Assembly: GCA_905221605.1 (NCBI GenBank)
Contig: CAJNDS010002724.1
Location: 124,001-188,000 of the forward strand
From: Symbiodinium natans
Lineage: Eukaryota; Sar; Dinophyceae; Suessiales; Symbiodiniaceae
Length of the DNA: 64,000 nt
Direction of reading: 5' to 3'
Positions 41,261-50,115 of this stretch are shown here, in pieces. The first letter of the stretch is position 1, and every line of letters begins with the position of its first letter. The notes beneath the pieces are model-generated. The model had not been told where the DNA came from. It did no database searches and saw nothing but the letters and a program-made list of their open reading frames with translations. The translations under genes and the position numbers were made by a program.

Positions 41261-44200
41261 GGGGAAGTCCAAGTTGGGTCTGGGGAGTCTGAATCGCTGA
41301 GCTGCTGCCAAATGCCCTTAGTAAGCTGCCTTGGCTTCCCGCCTAAGTCAACCTCCAACTCTCGCAGCTCCGAATTTCAGCTGCATACGGCCTTCAAAAA
41401 AGCTTCTCACATTGTCCAACGGAGTCCAACTAGGGACTAGGGTGCTGTACTAGACCGAATTGCATGAGCTTTGCATTCTGCCATAGTAAACCAATGGCAG
41501 CTATAGCACTGTTCGCAGCACCATTGCAGGGTCCATCTAAGAATCTACCAGATGTTACGCAGTGCCTTCAGCACTTAGCAGAGCGCTTTGAAGGTTCGAG
41601 GAGGGGCGGCTGAAGCCCCTGATGCCAGCACTTCCATCCCCAGCGGCGCCTGGCGAAATCGAGGCTCTGGGCCGTTCAGCGCGCATGATGCAAAGTATGC
41701 ATTGGCATGAAATGGGGCACCACGAGCCGACCGGCTTTCACGCCACAAGCTCAGTGGGTTTCATTCGCTGCTTTGCAGTGTCTGACAGGACAAGGCAGAT
41801 GGAGAGAACCAGGAGGCCCAAGACAAGGAAGAGAAGGAGGAGGCATTGGCGGGATTTCAAGTAAGAGTGCGGTTAAGTTTTCTTCTTCTTCTTGCCGGTT
41901 TTTTTTTTGGCACTTGCATGCAGAAGCTCGCAGGCTCGGGAACGGACTTCTTGGCTAAAGAAGTAAGGTTACCAATTTTGAGAAGTGTCAAGGCTCCTCC
42001 ATTGCAGCCCCGGCAAGAAACGCTCACCTGCTCCATCTGCCGAGCACCAAGCTGTCACATGCAGATCGGCTCTTCATCCTGAGGCTTCTTGAGTTGCATG
42101 GCCGTTTTCCTCATGTTCCCGCCAGTCGTAAGGTCTGGAGGGCTTTGAGGATGGCGATGAGGTGCGGAGATTTGTGCTGTTTGTAGCACTTGCCAGATCT
42201 GCTCATTGTGTACTCGCGGTGTACGGTGTCGTGAGCGAATCGACAATGGGAGTGTCGTCGAACAGCCCCTTCCGCCTGTGGCGTGTTCGTCCGCGGCTTG
42301 TTGAGGATGCGCCTTTTTCCGGCACTTGGAGGGCAAATGTTCACAGGTAAATTTGTTGTTTTGTTGTTTTTATTCTTTGGCGCTCGTGGGGCGGGTCCGC
42401 TTTGCAAGAAGTTCTGATGCTCTTTGTGTTTTCTTGCAGAGCCCGCCTCTGGGTTGTGCTGAGTTTGGGAGCCCTTGGCCCCAGAGCCTCCGTTGCTTTG
42501 TACAAAGCTACTCGAAGCGTGCTACCGTCCGTATGGTTGCCATGGTGGGCTTCCCCAACGTGCTTTGCAAACTGCGAATGGGTGTGCAAGTTGCTTGGTG
42601 TTATGCTTGGCTGAAGCAGCATGATATAATTTGCGTAGGCGGGAGGGCTGCGTTAATCCCGCGCGAACAATTGTGCAACAGCTTCCGCTTCAGAGAAGCG
42701 GACTTGCTTCATTTACGTACAACAGCCGGTGATCTCGGAGCCTTTGTAGACCACAGCATCTTTCGGAACCACTGTAATCCACAGCACCTGACCCAACACC
42801 TGTGATGCCGGCAGCTTGAATCTTGTTTGCAGCCAAAAGCAGGACATGATGTACTTGTCTGAAGCTGCCTAGCGCTTCTGGTGGCACATGAGGTAAGGAT
42901 GCCTTCTGAGGTCTCTCAACCTCGCTGCGTCCACTTCTTTCATCGCTCCTGCCTGGAAAACTGGGTGCCTGGCAGCAAAAGCCACAAGAGTTCGCAGATC
43001 TTCACAGCGTGTGGGTGCAGACAGTGGAGTGACGGAGTGGTAGCACAGCCAGCATGAAAAGCTGCCGTTCTGCGGAGGTGCAAACCCTTAGCAAGGAGCA
43101 TGTCACTGCAACAAAGAGAAAGAAGGAACAGGCACGCGACGGGCTTGTTGCTTGCACGTTGGCGATCAGTTCCGGCTAAGCAGCTTCCATGTGCGTCATG
43201 TCGGAGGTGTTGTGTCCAATGCGCTGCGAAAGCGCAAAGGCACCCGCAGCTTGCATGGGATCTTGGGTTTATTTCAGCACGGTTCGTGTGCTCTTTGCAA
43301 GTTTGACATGGAAGCGGGATCCATTAAGGTGACATCACTCCCTGTACCCGACCCAAGCGTGCTTAGGGCCCAGTCTCGACTTCCTTGTCCATGTCTGCTG
43401 CGCCCTGAAGCTGAAACATTGGCTGATGAGAGTAAGAGCAGATCTCCGGCAGGTCTCCACCGCATCCTTGCTCGCATGCAAGCCTATTTCTGCACCGCCT
43501 TGAGCCGACATTGGGGGAAGACTCTCCGAGAGCCAAGCTGCAGACACGATACTTCGAGAAGAGTCTTCTCCTCGAGCTCATGTTTTCCACTTCTTTCGGG
43601 TCAGCGCTGGTCTGAGCATTCCCCGCCCAAGGCGGGGTCTTTCCCCAAGCGCTTCGGACTAGTTCCGATGCACATTCGGACGACCACGCGGAGCCAAGTG
43701 CTCGGAGCAGGTACCTCTGATAGGGTCAAACGGCTAGGTCCAGTACTCGAAATTGACCTGGAGAGACTCGACGTGTCGCAGCTTTCCAGCTTCTTTCATG
43801 CAAGACCTCGATCCCACACTAGCAGGCTCTAAGACTAAGCTCAAAAGGCTCTGTTTGCCTTGCGGGTCTTCCATATTCTTCCCACACGGCGGCTGCTTAG
43901 CAAGCAGACCTGCCCTTTGCGGTTGCCTCCCGGAGCGCTGTGCATCAACTACGCTGCCTCAAGCTCTGTTCGCCCTTCGCCCCCTACGGCTTAGGCTTTA
44001 CGGTATTACACATGCCTTACATGGGATTTCTATAATTTTCTATACAAGCAACAAATCGCCTGTAGGGGAGCTGAAGGTTTGGACACAGGGCATTTGCCCA
44101 GATTCTGGTGTCAAAAGTTTTCGCAGCTAGTCTGAACCCAGTGCCGCAGGTGAGGCGTGGCTTCGGATTTTGCGTTCTCAAACTCTTGGGGTTGCATTTT

Positions 44201-44827
44201 CTTGAGAGAACGAAGCATGCTCGCGAAGCAGAGAATAGGCATCGAGCCGTAGGCCCGAGTGCCGAACATGTCGAGCTGTAGCCTTTGCGGAAGAGGCCGC
44301 TCAGGCACTACTACAGCTTTATGAACTCAGGCTCGTCAGCACTGAAAGCTTGTATCGTCGTGCCTGCGCCGCAAATGCATCATTTCGCAACTGTGGCAGT
44401 GCTTGAGAAGCAAACCGCTCTCAGAGCCTGTAGTATAGCTCTTCCCATGCAGCGTTGGGTTTGGTCCATGTCTATCGCTGGCACGGTGACTCAGAAGGAA
44501 GGTTGCGCTGCAATGCAGCCTTAGACTAAATTAAGTTGGACGAGGTTTAGCATAGTTGGATTCTGGCAATCGGGGCCTTGGCCCGAAATCGCACTCTTCA
44601 GCCTTCTTCACATGCTTGTGCGTTCTTACCAAGAGGTGATGTGCCCAGAGCACGGCGAAACCTGATGCACAGGCAGACGGATGTCCAAATTTTAACTTGA
44701 GGACTCTTAGCCTCTCAGCGCGCTGCCAAGGCAGTGCAGCTCATGGTTCTCGAAGTATGTCAAGCGCTTGACGTACACGCCTTGTGCAAACGCGGCTTTG
44801 TAGAACTTGGCCCAGGCTTCTTGTCTG
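41261..44827. other. No gene recognised
   Basis: Open frames at 42,326-42,805 and 43,152-43,832 have no recognisable domain. Confidence 0.4.
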
Positions 44828-44910
44828 GCCCCCAAGCTGCCCCCAAGATGCCCCTAAGCTGCCACCCCAAGCTGCCCCCCCAAGCTGCCCCCTCAAGATG
44901 CCCCCACATG
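44828..44910. repeat. CCCCAAGCTGCC-type tandem repeat
   Basis: Six to seven imperfect copies of a unit of about 11-13 bp, variants of CCCCAAGCTGCC. Confidence 0.85.
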
Positions 44911-45371
44911 TTCTCCTAAACATAAACCGCGCGCGCAACGATTGCCAGGGCAGCGATTTGAAACTCGAGACCGCGCCTTGGCCAAATTGATTGCTAGGCG
45001 TTCGCAAGACAGGGGTGGAACCGGGAATGTCTGAAGAAGCTCTCAGACAGGAATGGAGAGGACCCACTCAACACTTGCGTTGCAGAGGTCACCTCGCTTC
45101 CCGAGCTTGGGCCTCGGGTCGAGAAGCCTACTGGTTGGGGAGATGATGGAGCATCTCCTTGTGCTGCTGTTCTGCTGATGGCTCTCTGAAGTATATAGCT
45201 CCAGGTTCGCAGAACAATCATATCATTCTCGGGTCTTTCGCACCTAATTCGAGTCGCAAGTCTTCTTGGTGTCCTTCAACACTGCACGTTCTAAGATTCT
45301 AAACCTTCCAGCGTTTTTCGGAGCTGCACAACACTTGTACTAGTGGCGTGATGACTGCAGCGATGTTTGTT
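44911..45371. other. Left flank of the large retroelement, no gene recognised
   Basis: No copy of the element's B repeat is present here, which supports placing the left end of the element at the start of repeat A1. Confidence 0.5.
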
Positions 45372-45514
45372 GTGTTTTGCACGTGTGCAAAGAGTGACAA
45401 GCAGTACGTAGTGCACAGTTTCGTTCGTACTGCAGTCCGCTTCAGCTCGCACTTTCGCTTTTTGCAGTTGCAGCATCAGAGGCCCGAGCGTGTGGTCAGC
45501 ATTTTCAGCTTTTC
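45372..45514 (+). repeat. Left terminal repeat A1
   Basis: 143 bp nearly identical to the A segments of the right-hand array, starting GTGTTTTGCACG. The first bases form the inverted repeat TTTGCAC-GT-GTGCAAA. A second one follows, GCAGTACG ... CGTACTGC with a 17-nt loop. The array's A segment is 158 bp; A1 loses similarity after CAGCTTTTC. Confidence 0.9.
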
Positions 45515-45530
45515 TCCCGCCTCCGGTAGT

Positions 45531-46934
45531 ATGGCCGCCTCCCCGAAGCAGTATCAGTGCGAAGGATGCGACCAGGAGTACGTGCACTCCGAGTTCGGCC
45601 GGATCTCCGAGACGGAGTGGCGATGCTACTTGTGCATTGTGAATCAGCGGATGAAGAACATTCAGGAGTCCGGCAAGGACGAGGAGAAGGCCCGCACGAA
45701 GGATGAGTGGATCGTGGTGGTGAAGGCAGAGATTGCGAAGCAGAAGCGCCAGAAGCACCGGGCGCGTGGGCAAGTCTTCCAGGAGGCATTGACTGAGATC
45801 AATGCGCAAGCAGCCGAAGGAGAAGGATTCGAAGGGCGTACCCTGGGGGAACGCAAGAAGGCCAAGCAGCTCAAGGTGATGTCGCTCTTCAACAAGAAGC
45901 TCAACACGGCGTTGGCCAGGGGCTTCATGTCCAGCACGGTGTTCCAGTACTTCTCGGACTTCAGTGTGGTGGTGGCGGCTGTGGCTGAGCGCGAGGATTT
46001 GGCCCAGTCTGCGGAGGCCCGTCTGGAGGAGGCGGAGAAGGCCCTGGACGACTTTGTGATGAAGATGGCCGGCCGCAGCTTGACGGAGTCCCAGTCCGTC
46101 GAGAAAAAGCTTCTTGAGGACCAGGTGAAAGAGGCGACGGCCGCGCTGGAGTCCGTCAACGATATGCCCCCCGCCGACACGTTCGTCACCTGCAGTGATC
46201 AGCCTGAAAAGCGCAGAAAGCGATTGCTTGGGCCCACGGGGTATTTGGCGTACTGCGACAAGGGCTTCTGGGAGAACCAGGCCGATGGGGAAGGGCGTGA
46301 CATCATGCGCATCTTCTACCTGCCTGCCAGGAACGATTGTGGGTGCTACTTTGCCAGTGCTTTGTGGAGGTACATTGGGAAGTACAAGTGCGCCATCGAT
46401 TGGACGTCCTTCCAGAAGATCTTCCCCGATGACCACGCGGCTTTGGTCACCAAGTACGGCGACGAGGCGAGCCTGCACTTGGCTGCGGAGCGTTCGTCTG
46501 CATTGTGTGGCACCAACTACCGACCCTACGCGGACGGGCCAGGCATGATGATCGAGATCCTGGTAGGCGAGGAGTGGCAGGCGCTCGTCAGTGAAGTGCT
46601 ACCGGCGGAGGTCATGAACCGTTTTGCCCAGGCCTTCAAGGCGGATTGGCTCAAGCTGTCCACGCTGACAGAGGAGGAGCTCTGGGAGAAGATCCTTGAG
46701 ACGGCGGTGCACCCACAGACCCACCTGACCGAGCTTATCCCCGGCATGTCTCGCAAAGTCCTGGGGGTCTTTCCCTTGAAGGACTGGAAGGCTGCAGGTG
46801 GGCAGCCGATCACCCAGCGTGCCTGGCTGAAGTGGTTCATTGCCATGGCGAACTTTGCCAATGACTACTGCTCGGATGCCAAGTTCCCCAGCCTGATCGC
46901 CTTGAAGCTGGAGTGCGAGAAATTCTGCAAGTAG
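45531..46934 (+). CDS. Retroelement ORF1, zinc-binding N-terminus, unassigned
   Basis: 467 codons from the ATG at 45,531, the first after repeat A1; the frame is open further left only because A1 has no stop in it. The N-terminus has two CxxC pairs (CEGC at residues about 9-12 and CYLC about 32 residues later), a likely zinc-binding treble-clef or PHD/RING-like module. The middle is Lys/Glu-rich and probably helical or coiled coil, ending near LLEDQVKEATAALESVNDM. The C-terminal 220 residues look like a compact folded domain (starts near DIMRIFYLPARNDCGCYFAS) that I do not recognise. Its position as first ORF suggests a Gag-like nucleic-acid-binding role, but this is inference. It ends at a TAG. 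Confidence 0.75.
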   Translation: MAASPKQYQCEGCDQEYVHSEFGRISETEWRCYLCIVNQRMKNIQESGKDEEKARTKDEWIVVVKAEIAKQKRQKHRARGQVFQEALTEINAQAAEGEGFEGRTLGERKKAKQLKVMSLFNKKLNTALARGFMSSTVFQYFSDFSVVVAAVAEREDLAQSAEARLEEAEKALDDFVMKMAGRSLTESQSVEKKLLEDQVKEATAALESVNDMPPADTFVTCSDQPEKRRKRLLGPTGYLAYCDKGFWENQADGEGRDIMRIFYLPARNDCGCYFASALWRYIGKYKCAIDWTSFQKIFPDDHAALVTKYGDEASLHLAAERSSALCGTNYRPYADGPGMMIEILVGEEWQALVSEVLPAEVMNRFAQAFKADWLKLSTLTEEELWEKILETAVHPQTHLTELIPGMSRKVLGVFPLKDWKAAGGQPITQRAWLKWFIAMANFANDYCSDAKFPSLIALKLECEKFCK

Positions 46935-46952
46935 ACGAGGTGCCCAGAGGCC

Positions 46953-47085
46953 GTGGCCAACTGATCGTCCTTAGGATGCGGCTGGTCGCGGTGCGCCGAG
47001 TTTTGCAAGAAAAGGCATGCAGGTGCCGTGGCTGACCGATCGTCCTCAGGATGTGGTTAGTTGCGGCGACGAGCTAGTCGGCAGC
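46953..47085 (+). repeat. Imperfect 75-bp tandem duplication between ORF1 and ORF2
   Basis: GTGGCCAACTGATCGTCCTTAGGATG at 46,953 is repeated as GTGGCTGACCGATCGTCCTCAGGATG at 47,028 and continues with similar sequence. It is non-coding and lies in the ORF1-ORF2 spacer of about 470 bp. Confidence 0.8.
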
Positions 47086-47407
47086 GCGAGGAAAAGTCAG
47101 AAGGTACGTGCAGTGTGGTGTGCGTCCGTATGTGTTTGACGAGAGCAAGGGTTGCGCAAGGGAAGTCGCTACCAGGTCGTTGTGCTCTTAGCTTGGGCAG
47201 TACTGCCCATGAAAGAACAGGTCCGCTGGTAGAAAGTTTGCATGTTTCGAGTGTCCGAAGAGTCGGTCAGCGAGAGTTCGTGAGAAAGTCACAAAGGGTC
47301 TGGGCGGTCAGTGAGTGCCCCCTTTTCCTTTGCCTCAGTCATGAGCTCACGTGGTTCCTCCCATGAGGGTTCAAGCAAGTTTTTCGTAAGTTCGCCTCAA
47401 AGAGAAC

Positions 47408-48598
47408 ATGGCCGCTCCGACGGGCTTGCCGCTGCTCGAGAACTTGGCGGTCGCGTCCGCCCTCGACAAGCAGGTGCTGTTGTTCCTCCGCGACAAGGGA
47501 GTGACAAGTTCGGGAGTGCTGTTCCACTTGTTCGAGGACAGGGCCAAGATCCGCAAGACTTTGGCCCCGTTGTTGGTTGGAGTCAAGGTAGGCACCGACG
47601 ACCTAAAGTTGGACGACGTTGGCCTTGAGGTCGCGATCGCAGTCCTGGAGCGCATGGCGGATGAGATCGGACTCGCCAGGGCAGCACAGATGGCCGCAGT
47701 GATTCCAGCGGCAACCCCTCTTGCAGCCACAGGGTCGACAAGCACGGTCGCCGACGACGCCAAACCCCCCAAGCAGTTGCCCAAAGGCTATTGGGCTAAG
47801 AGAGTGAAAGAGTTCGAGGAGGCGAAGATCGAGGGCCGCAACCGCACTTTCCCAGTACACCTCTTGGTCGGCGCAGAGGAGACGTTGGCAAGGATGGTCT
47901 ACGAGAAGGAGCACTCGCACCTATTCAGTCCCGTCAAGTTGGGAGAGATCATCTCTGTCCGCAACTTCACTCCGAGTCGCCAGGTGAACCCTTGGGCAAA
48001 AACCGAGGACAGGTTCTCGGACTCCTTGAGCCTGGACGCCTCAGGTTCGCTGGTTCAGAGGCACAAGAAGATCCCGGAGCCCCAGAAGGCCCTCACAGTC
48101 ATCGACGCCTTCGAGTCAGTTCGCTGGGCGATGGTCTTCGCGAGGTGGGGCGAAGAGTTCGTCATCGGCCAGTTGATCGACTTTTTCATTAACCTGGTCC
48201 GCGACAACCAGAACAAAATCCCGCAGATTCGCGAGTACTACCGCAAGACCTCTTGGGATTTGGCAATGCACATGCGAGCGGACGGCTCTTTCCAGGAGGG
48301 CGTAGAGAAGATCATCTCGAGCACCGAGCGCCACGACGCCCTCGCTCGGTGGATGCCCCAGGAGGGCAAAGGCAAAGGCAAGGATACGGACGGCAAAGGG
48401 AAGACGAAGGACTTCACCAACAACGGCAAGGGCAAGTTTCGCTACATAGCTCCGTACGTCTCCCAGAACCAGACGAGGCCCCCGTGCAGACTGTTCGCAG
48501 CAGGGTTCTGCAAGTTCGGAAGCTCGTGCAAGTTCAGCCACAACCAGAACCACGGAGGACAGCACAGCCAGGCCCAGGCGGTACCGCCACAGGCCTAG
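47408..48598 (+). CDS. Retroelement ORF2, Gag-like with CCCH zinc finger
   Basis: 396 codons from ATG 47,408 to TAG 48,596-48,598. The N-terminal 90 residues are Leu/Val/Asp-rich and predicted helical (LLENLAVASALDKQVLLFLR, then a repeated helical hairpin). An Ala/Pro linker precedes a helical domain (residues about 120-310). A Lys/Gly-rich basic stretch follows (about 318-345). Near the C-terminus is a CX7CX5CX3H zinc finger, CRLFAAGFCKFGSSCKFSH, at residues 360-378, the class that binds single-stranded RNA. The likely role is packaging of the element RNA, a Gag equivalent of DIRS-order elements. The methyltransferase frame overlaps its 3' end out of frame, but that ORF's probable start lies 195 nt downstream. 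Confidence 0.85.
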   Translation: MAAPTGLPLLENLAVASALDKQVLLFLRDKGVTSSGVLFHLFEDRAKIRKTLAPLLVGVKVGTDDLKLDDVGLEVAIAVLERMADEIGLARAAQMAAVIPAATPLAATGSTSTVADDAKPPKQLPKGYWAKRVKEFEEAKIEGRNRTFPVHLLVGAEETLARMVYEKEHSHLFSPVKLGEIISVRNFTPSRQVNPWAKTEDRFSDSLSLDASGSLVQRHKKIPEPQKALTVIDAFESVRWAMVFARWGEEFVIGQLIDFFINLVRDNQNKIPQIREYYRKTSWDLAMHMRADGSFQEGVEKIISSTERHDALARWMPQEGKGKGKDTDGKGKTKDFTNNGKGKFRYIAPYVSQNQTRPPCRLFAAGFCKFGSSCKFSHNQNHGGQHSQAQAVPPQA

Positions 48599-48792
48599 GG
48601 ACAACGCGGGGCGCCCGATGCCCGAGATCGGGCGACACCCGACAGAGGTTCGCTCGGGAAGCGCCCTTTCCACCCTTGACTTCATCCCTTGGGCTCGGTT
48701 CTAGTTCCCCTCCGGGAGGTAACTTACAGGTAGCGACAGGCTCCGTCGGTTCAAAGACGGTGGAGCACCAGCCCGCACCGCCGGCCCTAACC

Positions 48793-50115
48793 ATGCCAGC
48801 TGTCCAGAGCAGTTCGCCGCCGACAGCACCCGCTCAGTCCGCAGCGAGCGCTAGAGAGCGAGTTGAGAAGCAAGCCTCAGGAGAGCCTCACAGTTGCACG
48901 ACACAGGTCGCGCTGCTGTCCTTCTTCGACGGCATAGGTAGTGCACACCAGTCGCTTCTTGACCTTCGCATAGAGCCGCTGGTTTCCTGGTCGTGGGAGG
49001 TCGACCCCGACTGCAACAAGGTCGTCCGACAGAGGCACCCCCGGGTGGTGCTGCAAGGTGACGCTCTGTCCGCAGACCCTCGCAAAGCGGTCCAGGCTCT
49101 CAAGGACCAGTGCCCGCCAGAGACGTTCGTGGTGGTCGCTTGCGCACCTCCGTGCCCAGACTTTTCGCAGATCAAGGGCGACAAGGCCCTTGGTACAAAG
49201 GGCGAGGAAGGTCAGAAGTTCGCTCAGTGGGTGACCAACTGGTACAACCCTTTCCGGAAAATGTGCAGGTTTAAGTTTGCACTCTTGCTGGAGAACGTCA
49301 CCATGGCCAAAGACACTCAGGTCGCCCTGGACGACTTGGTCGGAGTGAGGTCTTTTGTGTGCGACGCAGCTTCGTTCGGCCTGGTCAGCCGGCCGCGCTT
49401 GTGGTGGTGCTCGAGTTTGTCACCGCCCGAAGCCGAGGCTACTGCTCCGCCCGAGGTGGCATCGGGAATGGCCAGGTGGAGAAGATGGAATAGACAGTGG
49501 GAGTTGGTTCCTGCAAGCTCTCGTTTTCCCCGCCAGGTCGCTGCAGAGTGCAAGTTCGCCAAGTTCAACGAGAAGGTAGAGAGCGGTTCGGTGCGCTTCC
49601 CTTGCTTGACTACACCCGCGCCAACCCCAGAAGGACGCCCGCCGCCTCCGAAAAGGAAGCGGGACGAATCCCCGCAGACTCTTTCGAGGTGGAGAGCCGA
49701 CAACCAGCAGTACGCCCCGTGGCAGTACAGGGACTACGCCTTAGTCGAGGAGAAAGGGAAGGTCGTGCCACCGTCTGCTGCAGTCCGGGAGTTCCTCCAC
49801 GACTACCCGCCGGGATGCACAAAGGCAGTCCCGGAGAGAGCCAGGTGTACGCAACTGGGGAACTCTTGGCACTTGCCGACAAGCCGTTTCATCCTGTTCG
49901 TTGTCTTGCTCACAGCTCAGGTTGTAAAGGTCAAAACTCAGGAGCCACACGTCTGGTACGAAGAGAAGCCGTTCCCTGTGTTCGAGCTCAAGTTCCACCC
50001 CGACGGTTCGAGGCCACTTCTGAGGGCGTGTTCGTGGTGGAGACGTTTTGGTCGCCAGACGAGCCTCAGGCCTTCCAACTGCAAGGCCCTCTTCACGACG
50101 AGAAGGAGCACGTGA
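48793..50115 (+). CDS. C5 cytosine DNA methyltransferase (retroelement-borne)
   Basis: 440 codons from ATG 48,793 (context CTAACCATGCC); the frame is open further upstream, but that part is low-complexity and overlaps ORF2. The enzyme class transfers a methyl group from S-adenosylmethionine to cytosine C5 in DNA. All main motifs are present in order. Motif I is FFDGIGS (residues 44-50, AdoMet binding). Motif IV is CAPPCPDFS, with the nucleophile Cys121. Motif VI is LLLENV, with Glu167. Motif VIII is RPRLWW (200-205). Motif X is TQLGNSWHLP (354-363). The stretch of about 150 residues between VIII and X is where the target-recognition domain lies. There are no chromatin-reader domains. The frame continues past the MTase fold to 50,115, but its last 35 codons look out of frame, while the RT begins in the -1 frame. 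The target sequence cannot be told. Confidence 0.95.
   Translation: MPAVQSSSPPTAPAQSAASARERVEKQASGEPHSCTTQVALLSFFDGIGSAHQSLLDLRIEPLVSWSWEVDPDCNKVVRQRHPRVVLQGDALSADPRKAVQALKDQCPPETFVVVACAPPCPDFSQIKGDKALGTKGEEGQKFAQWVTNWYNPFRKMCRFKFALLLENVTMAKDTQVALDDLVGVRSFVCDAASFGLVSRPRLWWCSSLSPPEAEATAPPEVASGMARWRRWNRQWELVPASSRFPRQVAAECKFAKFNEKVESGSVRFPCLTTPAPTPEGRPPPPKRKRDESPQTLSRWRADNQQYAPWQYRDYALVEEKGKVVPPSAAVREFLHDYPPGCTKAVPERARCTQLGNSWHLPTSRFILFVVLLTAQVVKVKTQEPHVWYEEKPFPVFELKFHPDGSRPLLRACSWWRRFGRQTSLRPSNCKALFTTRRST

Noticed and set aside
45250-45380. Target-site duplication around the large retroelement
   Set aside because: Comparing the sequence left of 45,372 with that right of 55,964 showed no convincing direct repeat. 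Split-direct-repeat elements usually lack one.
45291-46478. 395-codon minus-strand frame opposite ORF1
   Set aside because: Leu/His/Arg-rich antisense shadow of a GC-rich coding region. ORF1 on the + strand has the protein-like composition and zinc motifs.
48253-48792. Upstream extension of the methyltransferase frame
   Set aside because: It overlaps the CCHC/CCCH ORF2 out of frame and has Arg/Gln/Gly-rich composition; ATG 48,793 is the better start.
49497-49814. N-terminal part of the RT frame as protein
   Set aside because: This stretch is the methyltransferase coding region read in the wrong frame (Arg/Pro-rich). RT similarity starts near 49,995.
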